Shown piece after piece: positions 45,608 through 55,043 of a stretch of 64,000 nt of DNA. The notes below the pieces were generated by a model. The model was given only the letters and a program-made list of their open reading frames with translations. It searched no databases and was not told where the DNA came from. Made by a program: the position numbers and the translations under genes. The stretch comes from Seminavis robusta. Taxonomy: Eukaryota; Bacillariophyta; Bacillariophyceae; Naviculales; Naviculaceae. Each line of letters starts with the position of its first letter. The stretch's first letter is position 1. The stretch lies in contig CAICTM010000058.1 in the NCBI GenBank assembly GCA_903772945.1, forward strand, positions 83,426 through 147,425, read 5' to 3'.

Positions 45608-46745
45608 GTTCTTTGAAAATGATAATGGAATGGCAATGGCAGGAAGGGATTGCTGCCAGATAAAATAATGGACTCCAAGCAAGATCTTTCTATGATACCA
45701 GTATGATACACTGGTAGTATCGCTTATCGCTTCTCGATTATTTGATTGTAGTTGAATGAACCTTGACTTTGGATCGGCCAGTTGGATATCATGAGAAAAT
45801 GACAAGCTGGCTCTTGTGTCCGTCCAAACTGGACAGGAGATCAAGAATTCTTATTTGATAGCCTTTGACACAAGCATCTCAGCGCTGGAAGTGGACGCTT
45901 TTTGATTGGAGGAAGAAGTTGATTGGAGGAAGAAAGCCAACGGTGAAAGCTGTCCAGAACAACATGGAAAAGCTTCTGCCCGCACCAACTCAGATTCAGA
46001 ATTCTGATCTCAAACCGGTAATCAAAGCGTATTTGGCAATACCATGGAGATGTTCTCTTTCCGATTTCCAACAGGAGGTTTGGGGTGCCCTCGTCGAAAT
46101 GACATCATCAACGGGAAGACACATCTCATCTGTCACGCCAGGTCAGGGTTCAACTTGAGCCGAACAAAAAATCTTTATTTGGCTGCATCTTCCCTTCCAC
46201 AGGAAGTCTAATAAAGAAGCATGGTAGACACACCCGTCTTGAGACTGATAGCCGATCTCCAGGTTTTTGCCCAACGTGGCTAATAACACATCCATACTGG
46301 AGGTACCGGTAGCATTGGATCTGATGAGTGTCAGTCTGGTGGTACCGTACCGTACCACCAGGCAGGCAGCCACCATACCGGTACTTCCCAGGTTACTATT
46401 CTTTTCTCAACGGTGGCTGCCAGTGCTCTGGATACCGTACCTCTCTAGCTAGCTACCGGTATCATGAAAACTACTCTAGAGTAATAGGAGAACGTATCCA
46501 ATGTTTTATGAGGAGCCTTTAGCAACTACCATAGTAGTCGAGTACTGAGATACAGTACTCCAATCAACCCGACATGGGGTGTGGGGTCCTTCATTCTGGA
46601 GCCAGTGCCCCTGAACCGGTACCGTTAGCAGGTTATGAGCTCGCTAAAGGGTAGGATCTTTGGTGCCGTTGATGGCCTTTCGAGTTTTTTGTGTCAAGTT
46701 TTGGATCTGGTTGGTTTTCTATCATAATTTCCAAACCTGACCACC
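45608..46745. other. Divergent spacer, EngB / ATCase, with TACCG repeats
   Basis: 1.1 kb between two outward-facing genes. Around 46300-46460 it carries clustered ACCGGTA, GGTACCGTACCGTACC and TACCGGTAT elements. A short frame from 45964 to 46158 lacks protein character. No RNA gene is recognised. Confidence 0.55.
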
Positions 46746-47759
46746 ATGGAAACCCCCACGGATGCCTCCTTACCCACCCTGACAGAGTCTGTCGACTCTT
46801 GGAAAGGCTCCAGTTTACTCTCAGTGACACAGATTACTCCAGCAGGTCTACAATTGCTCTTCGATGTCAGTCAAGAAATGCGCCAGATTGTTCGCACGAA
46901 GGGAGGCGACAATCGGTTACAGCATCGCCTTCTCGGAACGGTCTTTTACGAAGCATCGACGCGAACATCGTGCAGTTTTCAAGCAGCCGTGATGCGGTTG
47001 GGTGGAAAATTCATTCATGTCGATGGACAGGGCAATTCATCGGCCAACAAAAAGGGAGAATCCCTGGAAGATACCATACGTTGTTTGGAATGTTACACCG
47101 ATGCCACCGTACTGCGACATCCCGTCCATGGAAGTGTCGGACGAGTCATTCAAATGGCCACCAAGCCAGTGTTGAATGCGGGAGATGGAGTGGGAGAACA
47201 TCCGACCCAGGCTTTGTTGGATGTATTCACCATTCGAGATGAATTGAAAATTACTGCCAACAACGACAAACCAAAATTGACCGTGGTACTTCTGGGAGAT
47301 TTGAAACACGGTCGTACCGTTCATTCCTTGGCGAAACTATTGGCGCAATCCAAAATGACGGCACAATTGACGCTCCAGTACTGTTCCCCGTCCGGATTGG
47401 AAATGCCACAGGCGGTACAAGACTTTGTGGCGAAATACTACAATGTCACACAACAACCCGTCACCAATCTGGCCGAGGCGGTCGCAACGGCCGACGTGCT
47501 TTATGTGACACGGATCCAACGAGAACGATTTGCATCGGGTGACGCCTACGAACAAGTCAAGGGATCCTATGTCGTCAACAATGAAATTATGAGTCAAGCC
47601 AAATCCTCCATGATTGTGTTGCACCCATTGCCGAGGGTAGATGAAATTGCCACCGAAGTGGATGCGGATCCACGAGCGGCGTACTTTCGACAAATGGAAA
47701 ATGGCATGTTTGTTCGTATGGCGTTGTTGGCGTTGGTGCTGGGGGTTGCCCAGAAATAA
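46746..47759 (+). CDS. pyrB: Aspartate carbamoyltransferase, catalytic chain
   Basis: Single exon, 337 residues, ATG in context CACCATGG. The enzyme joins carbamoyl phosphate and L-aspartate in pyrimidine synthesis. Motifs: FYEASTRTSCSFQAA (carbamoyl-phosphate loop, STRTS), GESLEDTIRCLECY (mobile loop), RHPVHGSVG, GDGVGEHPTQALLDVF, LLGDLKHGRTVHSL, TRIQRERF and LHPLPRVDEI. All expected active-site segments are present and the length matches bacterial PyrB and stand-alone eukaryotic forms (about 310-340). No signal or transit peptide is evident, so a cytosolic location is likely. It is not fused to carbamoyl-phosphate synthetase or dihydroorotase here, unlike animal CAD. Confidence 0.96.
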   Translation: METPTDASLPTLTESVDSWKGSSLLSVTQITPAGLQLLFDVSQEMRQIVRTKGGDNRLQHRLLGTVFYEASTRTSCSFQAAVMRLGGKFIHVDGQGNSSANKKGESLEDTIRCLECYTDATVLRHPVHGSVGRVIQMATKPVLNAGDGVGEHPTQALLDVFTIRDELKITANNDKPKLTVVLLGDLKHGRTVHSLAKLLAQSKMTAQLTLQYCSPSGLEMPQAVQDFVAKYYNVTQQPVTNLAEAVATADVLYVTRIQRERFASGDAYEQVKGSYVVNNEIMSQAKSSMIVLHPLPRVDEIATEVDADPRAAYFRQMENGMFVRMALLALVLGVAQK

Positions 47760-47829
47760 AATCATGAGTGTCGGCGGTTCATTCATTGTTTTGGACATCA
47801 ACTCTATGGACAAGATAGATTATACAAAA

Positions 47830-48220
47830 ACTACTTTTTGGAACGGACATGGGCTTGAATGGAATCAAGGTCTCGAATGTCCATACCACGGGCAACCCTT
47901 TTCAATTGTATCCTGTATCCTGTAGCACTTCCAAATGGCCATATTTTGAAGCTCCCGTACAGTTGTCTCCAGCCAAAGACAGCCATTCTCATGGGTACAC
48001 ATGAGCACTTCCACATACACGACCTTTCCATGCAACCTATGCGTGTGACCATCTATGGTATCCCAGGGACAGCTTTTTTCATGAGCGTATTTTAGGAATT
48101 CCACATGGCCTTTCATAGCAGCATTGTTGCATGTGGTTGTGCTCCATGGGGGCAATCTTCAAGGGCATACTTGAGGCATTCCAATGGCCATTTAATGCAG
48201 CACGAAGCATGCAAATCATG
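47830..48220 (-). pseudogene. Decayed ankyrin-repeat fragment
   Basis: Minus-strand translation shows the same ankyrin unit as the neighbouring intact gene, but frames shift from unit to unit: AAMKGHVEFLKYAHEKSCPW, then TCSTHENGCLW-like remains, then IEKGCPWYGHSRP. Upstream, GCATTAAATGGCCATTGGAATGC continues the decay. There is no start or continuous frame. It is probably a broken duplicate of the array gene at 48436-49893. Confidence 0.75.
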
Positions 48221-48435
48221 AACCTAGCTAGCGTCAACCATGGATAAGGTTGTTGCTAAGAGAAATCCAAAAGCGCGCAAAGCTAGGGGTAACAAAAGGC
48301 AGCACTCAGAACTGGGCTCGGTTTGAACAAAAGCACTAATGAAGAAGAGGGGACATCACACACGATACAACATTGCACGTGAAGTAATATGCTTGAACGA
48401 TTCAATCCTACTGGCTGACAACAACTAAAGACACT

Positions 48436-49893
48436 TTATGCATTACTCTGGGATAACATATTTTGAACCCAAGCTCTTACCTCTGAATTACATTCCCTCA
48501 AGACTTGATCTCTGTCCCATGGGCAACCATTCTGTACAGCATATTGGAACACTTCCACATGGCCATTGCGAGCAGTAAAGAAGCATGTCTCTTCATCCCA
48601 TGGACAGCCATTTTCATGGGCATATTTGAGGCATTCCAAATGGCCAAATTTTGCAGCATTATAGCAGGTGGATATGCCCCATGGACAGCCATTATCATGG
48701 GCATATTTGAGGCATTCCAAATGGCCATGTTTAGCAGCAAAGCAGCAAGTGTATTCATCCAATTCTTTCCATGGACAGCCATTTTCATGGGCATATTTGA
48801 GGCATTCCAAATGGCCATTTTCAGCAGCATGTTGGCATGTGTCTTCTTCCCATGGACAGCCATTTTCGTGGGCATATTTGAGGCAATCCAAATTGCCATT
48901 TTCAGCAGCAAAACGGCATGTGTTTTCATCCCAATCACAGCCATTCTCATGGGCATATTTGAGGCAATCCAAATCGCCATTTTCAGCAGCAACTTTGCAT
49001 GTGCGATCATGCCATGGACAGCCGTTCTCATGGGCATATTGGAGGCAATCTAAATGGCCAAATTCTGCAGCATTTAAGCAGGTGTATAGGTCCCATCGAC
49101 ATCCATTCTCATGGGCATATTTGAGGATGTCGAGATGTCCATTCGCGGCAATATTTTCACTTGTGGTTAGGCTCCATGGACAGCCATTTTCATGGGCATA
49201 TTTGAGGGTTTCCAAATGACCATTCTCAGCAGCCCTGCTGGATGTATCTGTGCCCAATGGACAGCCATTTTCATGGGCAAATTTGAGAGTTTCCAAATGA
49301 CCATTCTTAGCAGCACTGACGCATGTGTTTTCATCCCATGGACAGCCATTTTCATGGGCAAATTTGAGGCAGTCCAGATTCCCATTGCCTGCAGCAGCCC
49401 GTGATGTGAATTGGCCCCATTCAAATCCCTTTTTCCGCGCCCATTGAAGCACAAGAAGACTACCTGCTTTTGCAGCTGCATAACAGACGACCGACTCGTG
49501 GATGTAGAGGCGATCAGCGCCAGTATGTTGGTGAGTGAGCCAGTACTCTGCACGGGGCACGCTGAAGAAAATTGCACCGAAGAAAGTACTTGTAGGAGTT
49601 GCCGAGGATGTTTGTCCCGTATGACCATCAGGACCGAATACATGTATCATTGGGGGATTCTCTACTGTTTCACAGTATGCTTTGTACATGTCTTTCATTG
49701 TGTGGCTGACTGGTGCCACAAAGGCAAAGTGGCCCATGCCAACAAAAGGGAAGATCTTGTTGATCCAAATATCCTCTTGTTTCAAAATGGATAGCGCCTC
49801 CTCCGCATCGGCTTGACCTTTTGCTCGTTTCTGTTGCTCAGGTATTGCTAATAAGCTGCAGTCTAAACCTCTCTTGCCACTACGGTCTTCCAT
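48436..49893 (-). CDS. Ankyrin-array protein with N-terminal F-box-like region
   Basis: Single exon, 485 residues, ATG at 49893. Residues 40-75 (DIWINKIFPFVGMGHFAFVA, PVSHTMKDMYKAYC) resemble the degenerate F-box-like head found on such proteins. Residues 159-458 hold eleven repeats of 27 residues (one of 30) with consensus W-D-E-x-T-C-x-x-A-A-E-N-G-H-L-E-C-L-K-Y-A-H-E-N-G-C-P. A more divergent unit precedes them (VVCYAAAKAGSLLVLQWARK). The repeat is a shortened ankyrin unit; the family is known from diatoms, other protists and giant viruses. Function unknown; an SCF adaptor or protein binder is an inference. Confidence 0.85.
   Translation of the reverse strand: MEDRSGKRGLDCSLLAIPEQQKRAKGQADAEEALSILKQEDIWINKIFPFVGMGHFAFVAPVSHTMKDMYKAYCETVENPPMIHVFGPDGHTGQTSSATPTSTFFGAIFFSVPRAEYWLTHQHTGADRLYIHESVVCYAAAKAGSLLVLQWARKKGFEWGQFTSRAAAGNGNLDCLKFAHENGCPWDENTCVSAAKNGHLETLKFAHENGCPLGTDTSSRAAENGHLETLKYAHENGCPWSLTTSENIAANGHLDILKYAHENGCRWDLYTCLNAAEFGHLDCLQYAHENGCPWHDRTCKVAAENGDLDCLKYAHENGCDWDENTCRFAAENGNLDCLKYAHENGCPWEEDTCQHAAENGHLECLKYAHENGCPWKELDEYTCCFAAKHGHLECLKYAHDNGCPWGISTCYNAAKFGHLECLKYAHENGCPWDEETCFFTARNGHVEVFQYAVQNGCPWDRDQVLRECNSEVRAWVQNMLSQSNA
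48520..49419 (-). repeat. 81-bp coding tandem repeats of the ankyrin array
   Basis: Eleven units of 81 bp (one 90 bp) encode the 27-residue ankyrin units. The segment GGACAGCCATTTTCATGGGC (plus strand) recurs almost unchanged in most units, with the TTTGAGGCATTCCAAATGGCC part also conserved. Nucleotide conservation exceeds what the protein needs, which points to recent tandem duplication or gene conversion. Confidence 0.9.
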
Positions 49894-50064
49894 CTTGGCA
49901 GGGGTACTACCGGTAGTACGAGTTCATGGGTTGTTTTTGTGCTGCTGTTTCGATTACCGTAGCGTAGGAGCTACTGTTGGTACCGCTACTAGGTTCGTGG
50001 TTGCTGGCTGGCTTATTTGCTGGCTGGCTTATTTTTATCAAGAAGCAATTCACGGCATTTGGTT

Positions 50065-51747
50065 ATGAGACTGATCACTCTCGAGATCTTCAACCTCTCT
50101 TCATTCCACTTCCTCGTCTTCCCTCGGTTTGTGAGCCTGTTTTTGAAGGCTGCAATGGCAGACAATAGCAAGAAGAAGAACAAGACCCCCCAACAACGAA
50201 TCCAACTGGAAGGAGAGCCGTCGATATGTTCTTTGAAGAATCTGCAAGTGCTGCTACCCCAAGATATTCGAGATCATTTGGATGGCCAAGATGGGACAAC
50301 AACAACAACCAATGGATCCAAGAAGATGGATCAGATTCTAGAGGCCATGAAAATCCCCCCGGCTGCCACTGTGTGTCGAGTGAACCTTATCCAAGGCACA
50401 CGGGAGGAAATCCAGGCCGAGTTGGAGGCAGAATTGAAGCGTCTCGATTTGCAGGACGCATTCTCGGTACAACCCGATTCAATTTTGGACGATGTTTTGC
50501 AAGTTGTGGCCAATACTACCGAGACACCAACCAAAAATCTTCATCTCGCTGGTCCGGTGGAAGATCCCCAAGCCCCGTTGGTATTTCCCACTTGGCCGTC
50601 CCGTCAAACTCTAGGATGGCCTCTGAAACATCGAGCCGTGATTGTGGATCGATTCTGTGGAGAAGCCGTCTTGCGAGGATCTCATATTTTTGTCAAGGGC
50701 ATTATGTGTGCCGATAAGGGGATCCAAGAGGGTGAAACCATTGCGGTCTATGCCGATGTCCGATCGACAATTAGCAAGAATCGACGAATCAAACGAGGAT
50801 ACTTTCTGGAGCAGTATCGCAATCGACTCTGTGTCTATCTCGGATTGGGAGTGGCCATGTTCCAGCGCAGTGATTTCTTTCGGCTCGAAAAAGGAGTGGG
50901 CATTCGAATGACACCCCATGCTCGCGTGGGACCCATGTTACCACCCATTTCGGGCATCCTTCCTTCCAAAGTGTACTTTCAAAACTTACCCTCTGTTTTG
51001 GTCGCTCGGGCTTTGGATCCAAAACCGGGCCATGTCATTATCGACATGTGTGCGGCTCCCGGTGGCAAAACCAATCATGTGGCCAGTTTGGTTCGAAACA
51101 ATGCCACTATCGTGGCGTGTGACAAGAGTCGGAAGAAGATGATTGCCGCGCAACAAATGTTTCGGGATATGGGGGCCACTTGTATCACTGCCTTGGCGCT
51201 CAATACGACCGATTGTGTGGTCCGCGACAACAACAGTGAATGGCAAAGTGTGACCAACGTGCTCAACGCGGCACAACGAGCCCCGGACGGATTGCTGGAT
51301 GTGACTGGTTTTTACCCTGAATCCTTTGATCGCGTGTTACTGGATCCTCCCTGTAGTGCCTTGGGGTTGCGGCCGAAACTCCAAGTGGTCCATACCAAAC
51401 TGGCGGAACTACAGGACGCGTGTGCCTATCAACGAAAGTTCATTCGGGAGGCGGTGCAACTGTTAAAGCCAGGAGGGATCATGACATATAGCACTTGTAC
51501 GTTCAATGCGGACGAGAACGAACGAATGGTACGGCACATATTGAGTGAATACGAGACACTGGAGCTGTTGCCGGTCCTAGGCGGAGAGAATTCGTCCATT
51601 GCACTTGGGCAGCCGGGGTTGGCGGGGATGGGGTTGAATGACGAGGAACGGGGATATGTAAGGAGGTTTGATCCTTTGCCGAGCGAAGCGGGGTGTGATA
51701 CGATTGGATTCTTTGTTGCCAAGTTTCGAAAGAGACAAGTCAGTTGA
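50065..51747 (+). CDS. NSUN6: NSUN6-like RNA m5C methyltransferase with PUA domain
   Basis: Single exon. The first in-frame ATG is 50065 (MRLITLEIFNLSS, 560 residues); MADNSKKKNK at 50155 is an equally good start. NSUN6 methylates a cytosine in the acceptor stem of certain tRNAs and in some mRNAs. A PUA domain at about residues 165-275 of the longer form includes VDRFCGEAVLRGSHIFVKGI and IAVYADVRS. The catalytic domain includes LPSVLVARALDPKPGHVIIDMC, then APGGKTNHVASL (motif I), LLDPPCSALGLRPK (motif IV Cys) and YSTCTFNADENE (motif VI, catalytic Cys). The end, DTIGFFVAKFRK, matches the family. PUA placed before a NOL1/NOP2/Sun domain is the NSUN6 arrangement. It is divergent from the ankyrin array gene with about 170 bp between starts. 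Confidence 0.9.
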   Translation: MRLITLEIFNLSSFHFLVFPRFVSLFLKAAMADNSKKKNKTPQQRIQLEGEPSICSLKNLQVLLPQDIRDHLDGQDGTTTTTNGSKKMDQILEAMKIPPAATVCRVNLIQGTREEIQAELEAELKRLDLQDAFSVQPDSILDDVLQVVANTTETPTKNLHLAGPVEDPQAPLVFPTWPSRQTLGWPLKHRAVIVDRFCGEAVLRGSHIFVKGIMCADKGIQEGETIAVYADVRSTISKNRRIKRGYFLEQYRNRLCVYLGLGVAMFQRSDFFRLEKGVGIRMTPHARVGPMLPPISGILPSKVYFQNLPSVLVARALDPKPGHVIIDMCAAPGGKTNHVASLVRNNATIVACDKSRKKMIAAQQMFRDMGATCITALALNTTDCVVRDNNSEWQSVTNVLNAAQRAPDGLLDVTGFYPESFDRVLLDPPCSALGLRPKLQVVHTKLAELQDACAYQRKFIREAVQLLKPGGIMTYSTCTFNADENERMVRHILSEYETLELLPVLGGENSSIALGQPGLAGMGLNDEERGYVRRFDPLPSEAGCDTIGFFVAKFRKRQVS

Positions 51748-52046
51748 ATTTCAATGCGTGAACTTGTTGGGATTGAAAGGGCCAGACCAAGGGGGTTGCT
51801 ACTGCTCCGGTGGGTACATCGGGAACCAAGCAAAAAATAGAGAAGAGACGTGACGTAATGATATCGAATAAAGGAAGCTAGCAGTTTTGTATTGCTTTTA
51901 TCATAGTGAACTTGATGCAGAAAATTTCTTCCTTTCGTTTTTAGCCATTTACCTCGAAACAGTGCTGAGCGTCAGACAGATCCGTCACGGAGGGAAGTTG
52001 CGCAACTGCCGAACCTTACAGCGCAGGAGGGATAGACGTAATACGC
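51748..52046. other. Convergent spacer
   Basis: 299 bp between the NSUN6-like and SAP/U-box gene ends. No gene, repeat or structured element is evident. Confidence 0.5.
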
Positions 52047-53099
52047 TCAGCTCATGGTTACCTCTTCCTTTGTCAGCTCATTGATCAATTCTTCGGCCCT
52101 GCGTTTGGCGATTTCGTTCAGGTCCTGGATGGGACAGTCAGAAGGATTCAATGATTTCTTCAGCCAGATAAGAGCCTGCTCACGATCCACTGTCACTCCA
52201 TAAAATCCCAGGGCGATCATACGCCCCACCCGGTATGCTGCATAACTGGATCCTTGGCTGGCTGCCATAGTAAAATACATAATGCCATCGATGGAAGCGG
52301 CTGGAATACCGTAATGAATACCATCCATAAGCAACACACCAAGCAGTGCTGTCGCCGTCACATTGCCGGCATTGCGACCTTTCTCGAGCCACTTCTTAGC
52401 AGCCATAACATCCTGGTCGAATCCACACTCGCCGAACATGTAGTACTTTCCAAGCTTATACATCGCATTCTTGTCACCGTTGTTGGCTTTTTTGATCAAG
52501 TCATCCGTGTATTTCTTTTCTTCGATTTTCTTATTCCATTCCGCAAGCAACTCTCCAACAATCACGCCCTTGTCGACCATTGCTTGAATATGATTGCGAA
52601 TGTGGGGGGCTGGGAACAGTCGTTTGCCCATTGGTTTGTTCGTGATGGGAGAGCTGAGCTGACCACTGTGTATTTCAATATACTTCTCAATGGCACTCTT
52701 TTCGTAAACACGGCCATCCTCTGCGGTGACGGGTTCCCGAGGAAGCAATTTGGTAATTGGGCAGACAAGGTCAATTCCAAAGTCCAGGTCTTTCGCACAT
52801 GGTTTCGTTGGCTTTGGGTCGGCTGTTTCCTCATTCTTTTTGACTGGCTTGGTGTTTTCTTTGTCTTCTGAACCGTCGTTCTTGCTTTCGTTATCCTTAT
52901 CGTCGCTTGGATTCATGTCGTCATCTTTGTTGCTATTCTTCTTGTCGCCGTTGGTTTCTGTTGGCTTCTCCAAAACTTCCTGGAGACGGGCACGAAGGGC
53001 TTGCGTGTTGCCGCCGCCGCTCAAATCTCGCTTCTTGCACTCAACCTGGAGCTGTCGAAAGGATAGCTTGTCAATGTCTTTCTTCGTAAGAACCGTCAT
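52047..53099 (-). CDS. SAP / U-box / Sel1-repeat protein, likely E3 ligase
   Basis: Single exon, 350 residues, ATG at 53099 (MTVLTKKDIDKLSF). A SAP-like motif at about residues 8-45 (LSFRQLQVECKKRDLSGGG) suggests DNA/chromatin binding. A charged disordered linker follows (about 50-100, rich in D, K, N). The U-box at about 110-180 reads DLVCPITKLLPREPVTAEDG, YEKSAIEKYI, SSPITNKPMGKRLFPAPHIR. Sel1-like repeats fill the rest (AMYKLGKYYMFGECGFDQD, AKKWLEKGRNAGNVTATALL, AAYRVGRMIALGFYGVTVD). U-box proteins act as ubiquitin ligases without metal. The combination is frequent in diatoms as far as I recall. It is divergent from CDC26 with 196 bp between starts. Confidence 0.85.
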   Translation of the reverse strand: MTVLTKKDIDKLSFRQLQVECKKRDLSGGGNTQALRARLQEVLEKPTETNGDKKNSNKDDDMNPSDDKDNESKNDGSEDKENTKPVKKNEETADPKPTKPCAKDLDFGIDLVCPITKLLPREPVTAEDGRVYEKSAIEKYIEIHSGQLSSPITNKPMGKRLFPAPHIRNHIQAMVDKGVIVGELLAEWNKKIEEKKYTDDLIKKANNGDKNAMYKLGKYYMFGECGFDQDVMAAKKWLEKGRNAGNVTATALLGVLLMDGIHYGIPAASIDGIMYFTMAASQGSSYAAYRVGRMIALGFYGVTVDREQALIWLKKSLNPSDCPIQDLNEIAKRRAEELINELTKEEVTMS

Positions 53100-53295
53100 G
53101 TTGATTCGTTCGTAGTACACGTCGTTGTTATGAGACCAAAAAATGAGGCGAGAGTGGAGAGTTGGCAGGGCAACGGTCGTTGCTTCCAGTCGCGAGGAAT
53201 TCGTGAATGAAAGAAATCTGCAGACTTCCCTGAAAGCGACGCCACCAACAGCACTCTTGGCTGCTTGGCTGTCATTGTCCAACAAACCATCAACC
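53100..53295. promoter_or_regulatory. Compact divergent promoter, U-box gene / CDC26
   Basis: Only 196 bp separate two outward-facing start codons, so both core promoters must lie here. I see no TATA box with confidence. Confidence 0.4.
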
Positions 53296-53669
53296 ATGGC
53301 GCTCCGAAGACCCCCAACTCGTGTCGACCTCAAGCCCGAAGATATTGATGAATATGAAGAGGTTTGTGTTTGGCGATGTGATAGAAAATGTTGGACTTGT
53401 GTGAATCAAATGCCTTCCTCACATTTGCTTGTGCTTTCTCATGGTCCTCGATTTAATTATTATTTATTTGACTACCGTACTACTACACTCCTCTTGACGG
53501 ACCAATCCAGCTCATGAATGAGAGAATGATGGCAGCCGCCGACTCGTCACAACAATCTGCTGCAGTAACGCCGGTGAACAACGTGAACGCTCGACAAGCC
53601 GCCAAGGACGCCAAGAAAGCTGCGGCAGCGGAACGCATTGGCGTGACCAACAATGCGAGACGACGGTGA
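53296..53669 (+). CDS. CDC26: Anaphase-promoting complex subunit CDC26 (APC12)
   Basis: Two exons, 53296-53361 and 53511-53669, with a 149-nt intron (GTTTGT...ATCCAG). The protein is 74 residues: MALRRPPTRVDLKPEDIDEYE, then MNERMMAAADSSQQS, a low-complexity Ala/Lys stretch, and AERIGVTNNARRR. The start M-x-x-RR-x-PTR-x-x-L-K-x-x-D-I-x-E-x-E is the CDC26 signature; that N-terminal segment binds the groove of the TPR subunit CDC16/APC6 and stabilises it. The short ERIG motif near the end recurs in plant CDC26. Each exon is too small for standard gene finding, so this gene is easily missed. Confidence 0.88.
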
Positions 53670-54239
53670 TGGCGTGGCATGGTTGGAGACTGCAAACGGT
53701 ATCTACCGGTACCGGTACCCAAGAAGAGTAGGGCCAGTGGATGAAACTGCCGCAAAATCAGCTAGTGTTTTGCCTGAATGGAGAATGGAGGGAGACCATG
53801 GCCCGGTGTTTATGGATGCTGCCCAGCTACAAAACACAAAATCTTTTACGGGGGAGCCTTGATACTAATTATCAAACCAGTAATTGATTTGTTTTAGGAA
53901 ACCAAGATCACTTTTGCATCACCATACGTAATAGATCTTGTTTTCTGTCTGTTTGCAAAAGTTGTGTTCCCAAGAATAATGAGCCGCTCTGAGGCCTACC
54001 GTACCCAAAGAGTTGCCTGACTTCTTTTCCCTTAGTTGGCTTGCGGATGGAGACACTGAAGGCCAGGCACTGGTTTTTTAATGAGCTCATGCGAATTGTC
54101 ATTACGATTTCCTCTTGTTACTTTGGAACAAGCAGGTGCCGTGATTTTTTCCAGATTGACCTGTTTTATTGTTTGTTGTTGTTTTGTCATTGGTTGGTCT
54201 CAATGACATTTTAAAAAATCGCTCCAATACAGTAACATG
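53670..54239. other. Convergent spacer
   Basis: 570 bp between CDC26 and the small membrane protein gene. It contains ACCGGTACCGGTACCC near 53706-53721 and T-rich tracts. No gene is evident. Confidence 0.5.
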
Positions 54240-54842
54240 CTACAATAGATACTCGTCTTTTCCCAGATCCATAGTTTGAGGCAGAGAAGGCGAGACTTGT
54301 TCAATGTTGCCAGTTCCTTCAATTCCGAGTGTGCCTCCGAGCCATCCAGGTCCCAGAATTAGGTTCATGCCGCCAAACGCCACAATTAAAAAGGCGAGAA
54401 TATATGTAAAGACGTTGATTCCCAAGAGCTGATGACGAAGATAATGACATGACAATATCAATAGAAACCAATGGGATAGTCGAAGAATTAGAAGGACTTC
54501 TAGTTGCAGAAAAACAAAAAGAGACAGAAGCCAACCAACTATCGTGGCACAAAAAGAAATACTCACCTCCTTCATGACACTCAATTGCGAAGGCTGCGCT
54601 TCTTCAATTTCATCCCACTGTTCTTTGGTAAAAACATCATTTTCGCCTCCAGGTTCTACCATGACGGTTTCCTGGAGTGGTTCTTGCTCGCCTTCTTGCG
54701 TGCTCTTGGAATGTAGCCGTACCGACACTTGGTGGGATTGCGACAAACTACGATGCCTGGACAGAGGAACCACAAACCCATGGGTCCTCTTCAGGGCCAA
54801 GCAGCATAACACCGATGATACCAATACCAGGATACCCCTCAT
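54240..54842 (-). CDS. Small plastid-targeted membrane protein, unknown function
   Basis: Two exons, 54567-54842 and 54240-54428, joined over a 138-nt, in-frame, stop-free intron (GTGAGT...CATCAG). The mature model has 154 residues. ATG at 54842 gives RGILVLVSSVLCCLAL, a strong signal peptide, then KRTHGFVVPLSRH, an ASAFAP-like site with Phe as likely +1 residue. An acidic linker follows (EQWDEIEEAQPSQLSVMKE). One clear membrane helix follows (NVFTYILAFLIVAFGGMNLI) with a Gly-rich tail (GPGWLGGTLGIEG). Translating through the intron would add false hydrophobic residues that look like membrane helices. Family not recognised. It is divergent from the hydroxylase gene, 201 bp between starts. Confidence 0.7.
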   Translation of the reverse strand: MRGILVLVSSVLCCLALKRTHGFVVPLSRHRSLSQSHQVSVRLHSKSTQEGEQEPLQETVMVEPGGENDVFTKEQWDEIEEAQPSQLSVMKEVSISFCATIVGWLLSLFVFLQLEVLLILRLSHWFLLILSCHYLRHQLLGINVFTYILAFLIVAFGGMNLILGPGWLGGTLGIEGTGNIEQVSPSLPQTMDLGKDEYLL

Positions 54843-55043
54843 TCTTCTGCTCCTCTTACTTATTCGGATACCACCGATAGTTTCATCAGATGAGGGTGGA
54901 GAAAAAGTGAGGGGAGGATGGGAAGATCCAACGGCGATGAGAGTTGACACCCAAACGAGCTACGTGTACCACTATCTTTCGGCGTAGCTCGCAAGATTCC
55001 ACTTTTCTTTTTTCTTTTTCTCACACAATCAAAAAGCACAACG

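Noticed and set aside
45964-46158. Possible small gene (MEKLLPAPTQ...)
   Set aside because: Short, no motif, in a repeat-containing spacer between divergent genes.
48505-49219. Plus-strand and other minus-strand frames across the ankyrin array with repetitive protein
   Set aside because: They arise because the 81-bp repeat is a multiple of three, leaving all frames periodic. Only the ankyrin frame makes sense.
48520-49419. Regularly spaced near-identical segments resembling a CRISPR array
   Set aside because: The repeats are coding, continuous, of eukaryotic origin, and have no unique spacers of protospacer type.
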